Below are positions 9,108-16,749 of a stretch of 32,454 nt of DNA, piece after piece; the stretch's first letter is position 1, and every line of letters starts with the position of its first letter. Source of the DNA: an uncultured Opitutales bacterium (lineage in GTDB: Bacteria > Verrucomicrobiota > Verrucomicrobiia > Opitutales > UBA2995); assembly GCA_937920335.1 (NCBI GenBank), contig CALGUT010000476.1:1-32454 (forward strand), read 5' to 3'. The position numbers and the translations under genes were made by a program. The notes under the pieces are model-generated. The model worked only from the letters and a program-made list of their open reading frames with translations. It searched no databases and was not told where the DNA came from.

Positions 9108-10019
9108 ATGTACCGAGGTTCCCAATACCTATCTACCCTACTGTGGATACTCCTATTTCCATTCGCTGGGGAGGCGTCTAATGCAACCCTAGTCTATCAT
9201 AATTCGTTCGATTCCACCGAAGCACTGAAAGACTGGGTCATGGAAGGTCCCGGTGTTGCTCAGATCGATGAAGGCCGATTACTACTCTATTCCAAGTGGT
9301 TGCCAGACCTGGAAAAGGTTAGCGATCAAATCGATCTGATTGAACCGGGAGGAAGAAACTACTACCCATTTATCGAACAATGGGTGAGAGAACGGGAACC
9401 GGAAAATCTGCCCAGATATATTCTAAAAAAACCTACCTCCTCATCCTTCAACGGAGGCCATCTCCAATTCTGGAACAAACAACGACACCCGGAGAATTTC
9501 CTCATTCGCCTGAAGTTTAAGCCAGCTAACCCAAATCCTCTCCACATGCTTACTTTCAGTGCTCGGGGTATTAACGGGGAAGACGTGTTCGATCCGGCAC
9601 TGGCGCCACGTTATGGCCTCGGCGGTCAATACATGTCCGGGGACCTACAAAATTACCGCATCAGTTATTGGTCAGGCCCTCGCGGGAGTTCCCATATGCG
9701 CCGAGCACCAGGACGAAAGCTCACCGCCCAAACGCTGGGTGACCTACCTCGTTATGCACTGGACCGGGAGGTACAGCTGGAACTGATTAGATGGAACGGT
9801 CGCGTAGTTTTCAAATGCGATGGAAAGACCGTGATCAACTGGACAGACGATGAGCCTTTGGGTGATGGTTTCTTTTCAATCCGATTAATGGCGGCTGCTA
9901 AGGGTTGGTATGACGACTACGAGGTCTATCAGCTCGACGATGACCCGTTTGCGTATAACGATGAATCTCATGTAATTTCTACCCCGGATTCGCCCCTCGG
10001 AGGAGCCGTCCAACGTTAA
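9108..10019 (+). CDS. DUF1961-like secreted protein
   Basis: Secreted protein of about 303 aa. The ORF track starts at a TTG (9093) that overlaps the previous stop (TTGA). The ATG at 9108 gives a normal signal peptide (MYRGSQYLSTLLWILLFPFAGEA) and is preferred. The mature part follows the DUF1961 pattern: 'LVYHNSFDS...LKDWVMEGPG', 'LQFWNKQRHPENFLIRLKFKP', 'FSARGINGEDVFDPALAPR', 'GLGGQYMSGDLQNYRISYW', a Gly/Arg-rich turn, and 'VINWTDDEPLGDGFFSIRLM'. This family is predicted to be a concanavalin-like beta sandwich and turns up in polysaccharide-degradation loci. Its activity is not established to my knowledge, so it may be a binding module or an uncharacterised glycan-active enzyme. An insert at about residues 60-110 ('GGRNYYPFIEQWVREREPENLPRY') looks longer than usual. 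It lies between two sulfatases. Confidence 0.75.
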   Translation: MYRGSQYLSTLLWILLFPFAGEASNATLVYHNSFDSTEALKDWVMEGPGVAQIDEGRLLLYSKWLPDLEKVSDQIDLIEPGGRNYYPFIEQWVREREPENLPRYILKKPTSSSFNGGHLQFWNKQRHPENFLIRLKFKPANPNPLHMLTFSARGINGEDVFDPALAPRYGLGGQYMSGDLQNYRISYWSGPRGSSHMRRAPGRKLTAQTLGDLPRYALDREVQLELIRWNGRVVFKCDGKTVINWTDDEPLGDGFFSIRLMAAAKGWYDDYEVYQLDDDPFAYNDESHVISTPDSPLGGAVQR

Positions 10020-10056
10020 GAAAACATCCGGATGGGCAAAACCATACCTTTATAAC

Positions 10057-11496
10057 ATGATCAAAAATCCTGCTCTGCGAATCTACCTCTCTTTGCTCAC
10101 CTGTTTGATCGGGGCCTACGAAGTATCCGCCGAATCCGATTCGAGTAAGCCCAATATCATTCTGATGATGGCGGACGACCTCGGCTGGGGAGACACCGGT
10201 TACAACGGCCACCCGATATTGAAAACGCCCAACTTGGATCAGATGAGTGCCGAAGGCGTAACTTTCAACCGATTCTATTCAGCCGCAGCCATGTGCTCTC
10301 CCACCCGCGGCAGCTGCTACACGGGGCGCAATCCCTACCGGTTTGGAATCACATTTGCCATGAAAGGGAAACTCGAGGAAACGGAAATCCCCATTACAAC
10401 AGTCGTTAAACAAGCAGGCTACACCACCGGCCATTTTGGGAAGTGGCACCTCGGAACCTTATCTCGTGAAGAGGGTGACCAGACACGCTGGGGCGCGTTC
10501 GCGGATGACCCAGAAAAATACTACTGCCCACCGTGGGAACGGGATGTCGACGTGAGTTTTGTCACCGAGTCAAAAGTCCCCACCTGGGATCCACTCCTCC
10601 ACCCTGGCCCCATTAAAGAGAAAGAGCTCGAAGACCCAAAAGTCATAGCCCTCAAAGGCACCGAATACGGTAACGACTACTTCGTCGGCGAAGGACAAGA
10701 GGTAACGGTTAATACAAAAGGCGACGATTCGCGAGTGATCATGGATCGTGTGATTCCATTTATTCAGGACGCAGTAAAAGCAAAGACACCTTTCTTCGCG
10801 GTGATTTGGTTTCACACGCCTCACTCCCCGGTAGTCGGTGGTGATAAGTACCGAAAATGGTATCAAGACCAGCCCGAACCCGCGCAGCACTACTATGCTT
10901 GTATCACGGCCATGGATGAGCAGATCGGCAGACTTCGTGATGAGCTGTCACAACTCGGCGTCGCAGATAACACCATGCTCTGGTTTTGTTCCGACAACGG
11001 TCCCGCTCGCCAGGGATCTCCAAGGCATGTCGGATCAGCCGGACATCTGTCCGGATATAAACTCTCCATCCAGGAAGGTGGTATCCGTGTTCCGGGATTG
11101 ATGGTTTGGCCGAACAAAGTGAAACAGCCGACCGTCATTAATACCCCTGCGGTGACTTCCGACTATTTTCCTACTATTCTCAGCAGCCTGGGAATCGATC
11201 TACCAGATGATCGTATCTACGACGGAACCAGTCTCTGGCCATTCATCGAAGGTAAAGAAACTGAACGAACCAAACCCATCGGATTCCTGAACCGTGATGC
11301 CAAAGAATCGGTCTGGATGGAAGACCGCTACAAACTCATTGCAACTCAGAAAGGCATGCAGCTTTACGACATTAAAAAGGACCCGGCAGAAAAAGTGGAC
11401 CTCTATGGTCAACATCCAGAAATCGCAGCTAGAATGACTTCAGAACTCACCCACTGGCGAGAGTCCGTTTTGACCGAGCTTGATGCAGTCCAGTAG
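10057..11496 (+). CDS. S1-family sulfatase no. 6 (CSPTR)
   Basis: Exported sulfatase of 479 aa. The signal peptide is about residues 1-25 (ending YEVSA). 'KPNIILMMADDLGWGD' holds the calcium Asp40-Asp41. C80-S-P-T-R, then 'GSCYTGRNPYRFG', is the formylglycine motif. 'GKWHLG', 'HTPHSPV', 'CSDNG' and 'GYKLSIQEGGIRVPGLMVWP' follow. A roughly 100-residue insertion between 'GKWHLG' and 'FFAVIWFHTPH' (with 'YYCPPWERDVDVSFV' and 'YGNDYFVGEGQEV') distinguishes it from the others and probably shapes the substrate pocket. The next ORF begins directly after its stop (TAGATG). Confidence 0.92.
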   Translation: MIKNPALRIYLSLLTCLIGAYEVSAESDSSKPNIILMMADDLGWGDTGYNGHPILKTPNLDQMSAEGVTFNRFYSAAAMCSPTRGSCYTGRNPYRFGITFAMKGKLEETEIPITTVVKQAGYTTGHFGKWHLGTLSREEGDQTRWGAFADDPEKYYCPPWERDVDVSFVTESKVPTWDPLLHPGPIKEKELEDPKVIALKGTEYGNDYFVGEGQEVTVNTKGDDSRVIMDRVIPFIQDAVKAKTPFFAVIWFHTPHSPVVGGDKYRKWYQDQPEPAQHYYACITAMDEQIGRLRDELSQLGVADNTMLWFCSDNGPARQGSPRHVGSAGHLSGYKLSIQEGGIRVPGLMVWPNKVKQPTVINTPAVTSDYFPTILSSLGIDLPDDRIYDGTSLWPFIEGKETERTKPIGFLNRDAKESVWMEDRYKLIATQKGMQLYDIKKDPAEKVDLYGQHPEIAARMTSELTHWRESVLTELDAVQ

Positions 11497-13041
11497 ATGC
11501 AACCAATAAGTTTCCCAATGAAACCCATTTCGCTTTCCCACCTAACCCTTGCACTCTTACTGACAGCTTCCACGTTGGTGAATAGTGCACCCATCTTACC
11601 GGAGCCCTGGAAATTTGAAGACCTTCCGACTTGGGACGCCGGCGTACGAGGAGGCATCCCTGATGTCAGGGTGAAGAAGACCATTACTGGGGTAGACCTC
11701 CTGAACAAAGAAAATCCTGCATCGACAATTCAAACAGCGATTAACTCCATTGAAACACCCGGAGCGGTATTGTTGCCAAAAGGTGAATACAAACTAGACA
11801 AACCTCTCTACATGAAGAGCGGTGTCGTTCTAAGGGGCGCAGGGGTCAACGCCACCAAACTCATATTCGATCTCAAGCTCCCCGAGATGGAAGTCCCGTT
11901 TGAAATGCCAGCAGGTGGATCGGTTCGTTTTGAAGGTTCCCAAGAGGAGGAAGGCCGCCCCTTGGAAGGCGATCATTTCAAAAGCGCCCAAACGATCCGC
12001 TGCAGCAACCTTACCGGTATCCGAATCGGGGATACTATCGAAATATTCTCAGAAAATGATCCATTCATGATGTATACCGAGAGTCGCTGGAAACGTCCTT
12101 GGGCAGAACAAGCGCTGGGGCAACTGGTCCGAGTCACCGGCCTTTCCGGCGACGAACTAACCATCGATACCCCTCTCCGGCTTGACTACTTCAAAGAACT
12201 GAATCCACGGGTTCGGAAGGTCATTCCTATAGAAAACGCTGGACTCGAGGGGATTGCATTGGAGCGCGTGGACAACACACCCGATGGAAGCATCGGCTTT
12301 GAGAAGGCACTCAACTGCTGGGTAAAAGACTGCTCGTCCTACATGACAACACGAGGACACATCTGGATAAACCGGAGTCGCTTCATCACCGTGGAAGGTA
12401 ATACCGTTCATCACGCATTCAGCTACGGAAGCGGGGGTAGTGGTTATGGACTGGTTGCGGGCAACATCGCGGTTGATTGCCTGTTCGTGAACAACATCAC
12501 TCACAATTTACGCCACTCACTCATGGCTAAGAAAGGTTCCAATGGAAATGTATTTGCCTACAATTATTCATTCCAGAGACGGCGGGAACCCGAAGGAGAC
12601 AAGCTCCTCTGCGACATCTCGCTTCACGGTCATTACCCCCATCAAAATCTCTTCGAAGGCAACGTAGTTGAATTCGTCGATATCGCTGACCATTGGGGCC
12701 CCACCGGACCTAATACCACGCTTTTCAGGAACCACATCAACGAGGGCATCATAATCCGTGATCACTCACACCACACTCGGGTCATTGGCAATATAATCGT
12801 CGAAGGTGGTATAAAACCGGATATCACCGTACAGTTTACGTCCCTACTCCAGAACTCATTACTCTCAGAAAACGTAACTCACGATGCTGACAAGCACACC
12901 TCACTTCCCGCATCGCTCTTTTACAAAGAGAAACCAGCGTTCTGGGGTAACTTACCCTGGCCCGCCATTGGACCCGGCACAGACCTTAACAGAGCTCTAT
13001 TCATCCCAGCCCAGAAACGGTGGCTCGATCAACATCCCTAA
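11497..13041 (+). CDS. Secreted right-handed beta-helix protein (pectate-lyase-like)
   Basis: Exported protein of 514 aa. The ATG at 11497 abuts the previous stop; the ATG at 11518 (MKPISLSHLTLALLLTASTLVNSAP) gives a tidier signal peptide and may be the real start. After a short 'WDAGVRGGIPDV' segment the chain shows the opening of a pectate-lyase-3-type beta helix: 'STIQTAINSIETPGAVLLPKGEYKLDKPLYMKSGVVLRGAG'. Further 'N-x-V/I' coils follow, such as 'FITVEGNTVHHAF', 'LVAGNIAVDCLFVNNITHNLRHS', 'GNVFAYNYSF' and 'HHTRVIGNIIVEGG'. A polysaccharide lyase or epimerase acting on the same sulfated glycan is the best guess from fold and context. I recognise no catalytic signature of a named PL family. 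Position in the array suggests it provides backbone cleavage. Confidence 0.75.
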   Translation: MQPISFPMKPISLSHLTLALLLTASTLVNSAPILPEPWKFEDLPTWDAGVRGGIPDVRVKKTITGVDLLNKENPASTIQTAINSIETPGAVLLPKGEYKLDKPLYMKSGVVLRGAGVNATKLIFDLKLPEMEVPFEMPAGGSVRFEGSQEEEGRPLEGDHFKSAQTIRCSNLTGIRIGDTIEIFSENDPFMMYTESRWKRPWAEQALGQLVRVTGLSGDELTIDTPLRLDYFKELNPRVRKVIPIENAGLEGIALERVDNTPDGSIGFEKALNCWVKDCSSYMTTRGHIWINRSRFITVEGNTVHHAFSYGSGGSGYGLVAGNIAVDCLFVNNITHNLRHSLMAKKGSNGNVFAYNYSFQRRREPEGDKLLCDISLHGHYPHQNLFEGNVVEFVDIADHWGPTGPNTTLFRNHINEGIIIRDHSHHTRVIGNIIVEGGIKPDITVQFTSLLQNSLLSENVTHDADKHTSLPASLFYKEKPAFWGNLPWPAIGPGTDLNRALFIPAQKRWLDQHP

Positions 13042-13068
13042 TTCGCACCGAAATAATATCCTTAAGCT

Positions 13069-13974
13069 ATGAAACCCAGTCTCTTCGTCTTCCTCATATT
13101 ATCATCCGCGGTTTCCACCATCACGTCGGCCGCCACTGTCAATGTCCTGATGTGGGACGAACGCCAACCGCGCCAAGAGCAAGCCTACGACAACTGGCTG
13201 GGCAATGAGGTCATTCACCACATGGACGCGATCACTGATGATTTAGTATTTCGTTCGGTGGCACTCGACGATCCCCACCAAGGGTTATCCGACGAGAATC
13301 TGGCTTGGGCAGATGTAGTGCTTTGGTGGGGACATGCGCGCCATAGTGACGTAACTTGGGATCATGCAAAAAAAGTTGCTGATCTTGTTCGTAACGGAGA
13401 ATTAAACATCGTCGTCCTCCACTCCGCACACTGGGCACGACCCTTTGTAGAGCTCATGAATGGCCGAAGCATCGAGGAAGGTCTCGCCTATATTGAGACG
13501 CACAACTCGGGAAAAAAGATCACTTACGAAACGGTAGATCCTCCCAAGGAGCGATCTGCTCCCATGCGTGGCAGCGTACTTACACCCGCCTACTACGGAT
13601 ACAAAAAAGGCAAAGATGCCGTACATGGACTCATTCATCTCCCCTGGTGTTGTTTCCCGGAATTCCGGGCAGACGGTGCGCCGAGTACTATCGTTGTAAA
13701 GTCTCCCAAACACCCCATCGTGCAGGGACTGCCTTCGTCATTTAAGATTCCGGCGACTGAGATGTACAATGAACCCTTCCACATACCTGACCCCGACGAG
13801 GTGATCTTCGAGGAAACCTGGGAAACGGGAGAACGGTTTCGCAGCGGTATCGTTTGGAACATCGGGAATGGTAGAATCTTCTACTTCCGACCGGGGCACG
13901 AAACGTATCCGATCTTCAAACAAGAAGAAGTTATACAGATTTTGGCCAATGCGTGCCAGTGGTTGGGCGAATAG
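13069..13974 (+). CDS. ThuA-like domain protein
   Basis: Exported protein of 301 aa with a signal peptide (about residues 1-21, ending TSA). The rest is a ThuA-like (glutamine-amidotransferase-like flavodoxin) fold: 'VNVLMWDER' first strand, 'LAWADVVLWWGHARH', 'GELNIVVLHSAHWARPF', 'IVVKSPKHPIVQGLP', 'FKIPATEMYNEPF', and the family-typical end 'FRSGIVWNIGNGRIFYFRPGHETYPIF'. ThuA proteins were named from trehalose utilisation and recur in PVC and Bacteroidota sugar-degradation clusters. Their reaction is poorly defined; oxidised (3-keto) sugar metabolism has been proposed. The location between a lyase-like protein and a phosphatase-like protein fits processing of released sugars in the periplasm. 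The start has no Shine-Dalgarno sequence. Confidence 0.85.
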   Translation: MKPSLFVFLILSSAVSTITSAATVNVLMWDERQPRQEQAYDNWLGNEVIHHMDAITDDLVFRSVALDDPHQGLSDENLAWADVVLWWGHARHSDVTWDHAKKVADLVRNGELNIVVLHSAHWARPFVELMNGRSIEEGLAYIETHNSGKKITYETVDPPKERSAPMRGSVLTPAYYGYKKGKDAVHGLIHLPWCCFPEFRADGAPSTIVVKSPKHPIVQGLPSSFKIPATEMYNEPFHIPDPDEVIFEETWETGERFRSGIVWNIGNGRIFYFRPGHETYPIFKQEEVIQILANACQWLGE

Positions 13975-14098
13975 CCCAGTTCTACGCTAACCTACCCTCA
14001 TAAAACTGTGATAGTCGTCAATTGAGAATTCCCCAAAAAGACGGCGACCAAGAATAACAACGCGGTATCGAAACTCATTCTTTGGAGTGGAGTTATTG

Positions 14099-16729
14099 AT
14101 GCTTCTTTTGAACAATGAATACATGAAGCTACTCTTAGCGTTTGCTACCCTAGTCCTGGTCAGTTCAGTTTCTGCCAGGACATTTCACTTCGATTGGTCC
14201 GAAGATCTGACGCAAAGATGGATCGGTCGACACTTCTGGCAAAACTCCTACCGGGATTGGCAGCAGGCAAACGGCCGAATTGAGGTGACTCATCCGGGTG
14301 GAAATCGATCGGCTGTTGTTACAACCTATTCGATAGACGCATCCAAAGGCTTTTCCTTAACGGTGCACATGGGGCAGTTGCACGCCGCCCAAACAGGAAA
14401 GACCGGCTGGGGCGGATTCAAGCTGGGCCTGAAGGGCAATCGTATCCACACCGATAATTGGAAGAACCAGATGATCCATTGTATTGGAACAGCAGCCGGA
14501 ATTACCGCGAATGGAAAGCTCTTCATCGATCAGACAAGCACTGACATGCCGGGGCTCAGAGACTGGAATGACCTGACACTCACACTCACTTCCCAGGTAT
14601 CCGGAAATCAAGCCAAGCTCACCCTCACGGCGACCGATAAGGCTCGATCCATTTCCGTAAATACGACTCTGCCAATTGCTCAAATTGACGGTCTGTTTGC
14701 GCTGAGTTCACACAATGGAGTGCCGAACGATCAAGGCCGATTTGATGACGGCAAAGGAAATGATACGGGGAGCCTGGCACATTGGTTTGATAAGCTCCAG
14801 GGATCCGGACCAGGCATCGTCGAAACACCGGAGCGTCAATTTGGGCCTATCGCATTCAATCAATTTCTAACGTCCTCCGGAACGCTGCGAATGAATGCCC
14901 AACTGGCACCCTTAGAAGAAAAGTATGTCCAGTCACTGGATCTCGAAATTCTCACAAACGGAGATTGGGAAACGGTAACGATAGGCAAGTATGATCGTCC
15001 ATCCAGCACGGCATTGTTCACCGTGCATCACTGGAATATAGAGGAAGACGTTCCTTACCGTATCGTTTGGAAAGGCACCGGATTTGACGGGAATTTCTAT
15101 ACTCAATATTTTGAAGGAACCATCCGTGCGGAACCCCTAAAACGTGATGTCGTTCTGGGCTCATTTAATTGCATGCACTGGACTGGTTACCCCTATGCCG
15201 GATCGGTAGCTCAGATGTTGAAAATACAACCCGATATACTCGCATTTACGGGAGACCAGCTTTACGAGGGTGCAGGAGGCTATGGTATAGTAACCTCACC
15301 CCTGGAGGAATCTCGACTGAACTATTTTCACCATTGGTTTCTTCATGGCTTGGCGTTCAGAGAGTTGTTGGCCAACACCGCCTGTATGACCATCAACGAC
15401 GACCACGATGTCTTTCATGGCAACGTCTGGGGCGAGTCCGGCAAGGCGACCGACGCCGGGAAAACGGGCGCAGCGGCACAAGATTCAGGCGGTTACAAGA
15501 TGCCACCTCAGTTTGTAAACCTGGTGCAACACGGACAGTGCGGTCACCTTCCACCGTCACCAGACAGGTCTCCGGTCAAACAGGGGATCGAAACCTATTA
15601 CACCGACGTGAAGTACGCAGGGGTTTCCTTTGCCGTTTTGGAAGACCGAAAATGGAAATCAGCACCCGCCAATATTCACACGGATACCGACGTGTACAAC
15701 GGCTATTTTAAAGATCCGGCTTACGCTAAAGATACCGCCCACATTCGAACGATAAGCGCGAACGCAGATCTACTCGGCAAACGACAGGAAGCCTTTCTCG
15801 AACAATGGGCCGCCGATTGGTCAGAAGGAACCTGGATGAAATGCGCTGTTAGCCAAACCGTATTCAATACGGCCGCTACCGATGGACTGAACAACGATGA
15901 ACCCTGGGACCGCTACTCGGACGCAAATTTTCCAGCACCTGGCGTCTGGCCTTCCAACGCTACTGAACCCTCCCACGACATGGACTCCAACGGATGGCCC
16001 CAGGAGGCACGGGATCGCGCAGTTCATCTACTTCGTAAAGCGTTCGCTCCTCACGTTGCGGGAGATCAACACCTCGGCTCAACGATTCGCTATGGCATAG
16101 AGGAACACGATAGCGGAAGCGTTGCGTTCTGCGTACCAGCCGCAAGCACAGGTTGGTCACGGCTGTGGATGCCCAAAGAACCGGGTGTCATTGACGAAAC
16201 GTTTATCGGGAATATGGAAGGTGACGGCTTCTCCTTTGATCCACGTAACTACGCCGGAAAATTTCACGATGGCCAGGGTAACAAATTCACGATGCTCGCG
16301 ACAGCCAATCCGCAGAAACAAACCAAACGGGAACCCACGTGGTTCCATGACCGCAACCCTGGCTATGGTATCGTACATTTCCATAGAGAAACTCACGAGA
16401 TAACCTTAACCGCCTGGCCGTCCTATGCAGGCCCCGGAGGAAACGGCGAAGAAGGCCGTCCTTACGCAGGGTGGCCCATTGCGATTCAACAAACTGATAA
16501 CTATAACCGAACAGCCCAAGGCTATCTTCCAGAAGTTGACCTGACTGATAAACCCGTCGTCCAGGTCATCAACGATTCGACTGGAGACATCGAGTACACC
16601 CTGCGCCCGGCAGGAGATACTTTTCGACCCCGTATTTTTGATTCAGAAGCTACTTACACATTACGTACTGGTAACCCTGATACGGGAAACTGGACTATCA
16701 AGGAGGGCCTAAAACCGACAAATCAGTGA
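14099..16729 (+). CDS. PhoD-like metallophosphatase with N-terminal beta-sandwich
   Basis: Exported protein of about 876 aa. The ORF track starts at a GTG (14087), but the ATG at 14099 has GGAG six bases upstream. A third candidate, ATG 14123, gives the minimal signal peptide MKLLLAFATLVLVSSVSA. Residues about 20-230 form a concanavalin/LamG-like region ('FHFDWSEDLTQRWIG', 'GFKLGLKGNRIHTDNW'). A linker beta domain runs to about residue 350. The rest is a PhoD-type phosphatase: 'LGSFNCMH', 'PDILAFTGDQLYEG' (about 389), 'NDDHDVFHGNVWG' (about 436) and 'AGDQHLGS' (about 658) supply metal ligands. PhoD enzymes are phosphomonoesterases or diesterases. Why one sits among sulfatases is unclear; it may act on a phosphorylated or otherwise esterified glycan. 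Its stop overlaps the GTG alternative start of the next gene. Confidence 0.85.
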   Translation: MLLLNNEYMKLLLAFATLVLVSSVSARTFHFDWSEDLTQRWIGRHFWQNSYRDWQQANGRIEVTHPGGNRSAVVTTYSIDASKGFSLTVHMGQLHAAQTGKTGWGGFKLGLKGNRIHTDNWKNQMIHCIGTAAGITANGKLFIDQTSTDMPGLRDWNDLTLTLTSQVSGNQAKLTLTATDKARSISVNTTLPIAQIDGLFALSSHNGVPNDQGRFDDGKGNDTGSLAHWFDKLQGSGPGIVETPERQFGPIAFNQFLTSSGTLRMNAQLAPLEEKYVQSLDLEILTNGDWETVTIGKYDRPSSTALFTVHHWNIEEDVPYRIVWKGTGFDGNFYTQYFEGTIRAEPLKRDVVLGSFNCMHWTGYPYAGSVAQMLKIQPDILAFTGDQLYEGAGGYGIVTSPLEESRLNYFHHWFLHGLAFRELLANTACMTINDDHDVFHGNVWGESGKATDAGKTGAAAQDSGGYKMPPQFVNLVQHGQCGHLPPSPDRSPVKQGIETYYTDVKYAGVSFAVLEDRKWKSAPANIHTDTDVYNGYFKDPAYAKDTAHIRTISANADLLGKRQEAFLEQWAADWSEGTWMKCAVSQTVFNTAATDGLNNDEPWDRYSDANFPAPGVWPSNATEPSHDMDSNGWPQEARDRAVHLLRKAFAPHVAGDQHLGSTIRYGIEEHDSGSVAFCVPAASTGWSRLWMPKEPGVIDETFIGNMEGDGFSFDPRNYAGKFHDGQGNKFTMLATANPQKQTKREPTWFHDRNPGYGIVHFHRETHEITLTAWPSYAGPGGNGEEGRPYAGWPIAIQQTDNYNRTAQGYLPEVDLTDKPVVQVINDSTGDIEYTLRPAGDTFRPRIFDSEATYTLRTGNPDTGNWTIKEGLKPTNQ

Positions 16730-16749
16730 ATAGAACATCCCCCATACAA

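Noticed and set aside
16700-16706. AAGGAGG as a ribosome binding site for sulfatase 7
   Set aside because: It is 19 bases from the GTG and 43 from the ATG, too far for either start, and lies within the preceding coding sequence.
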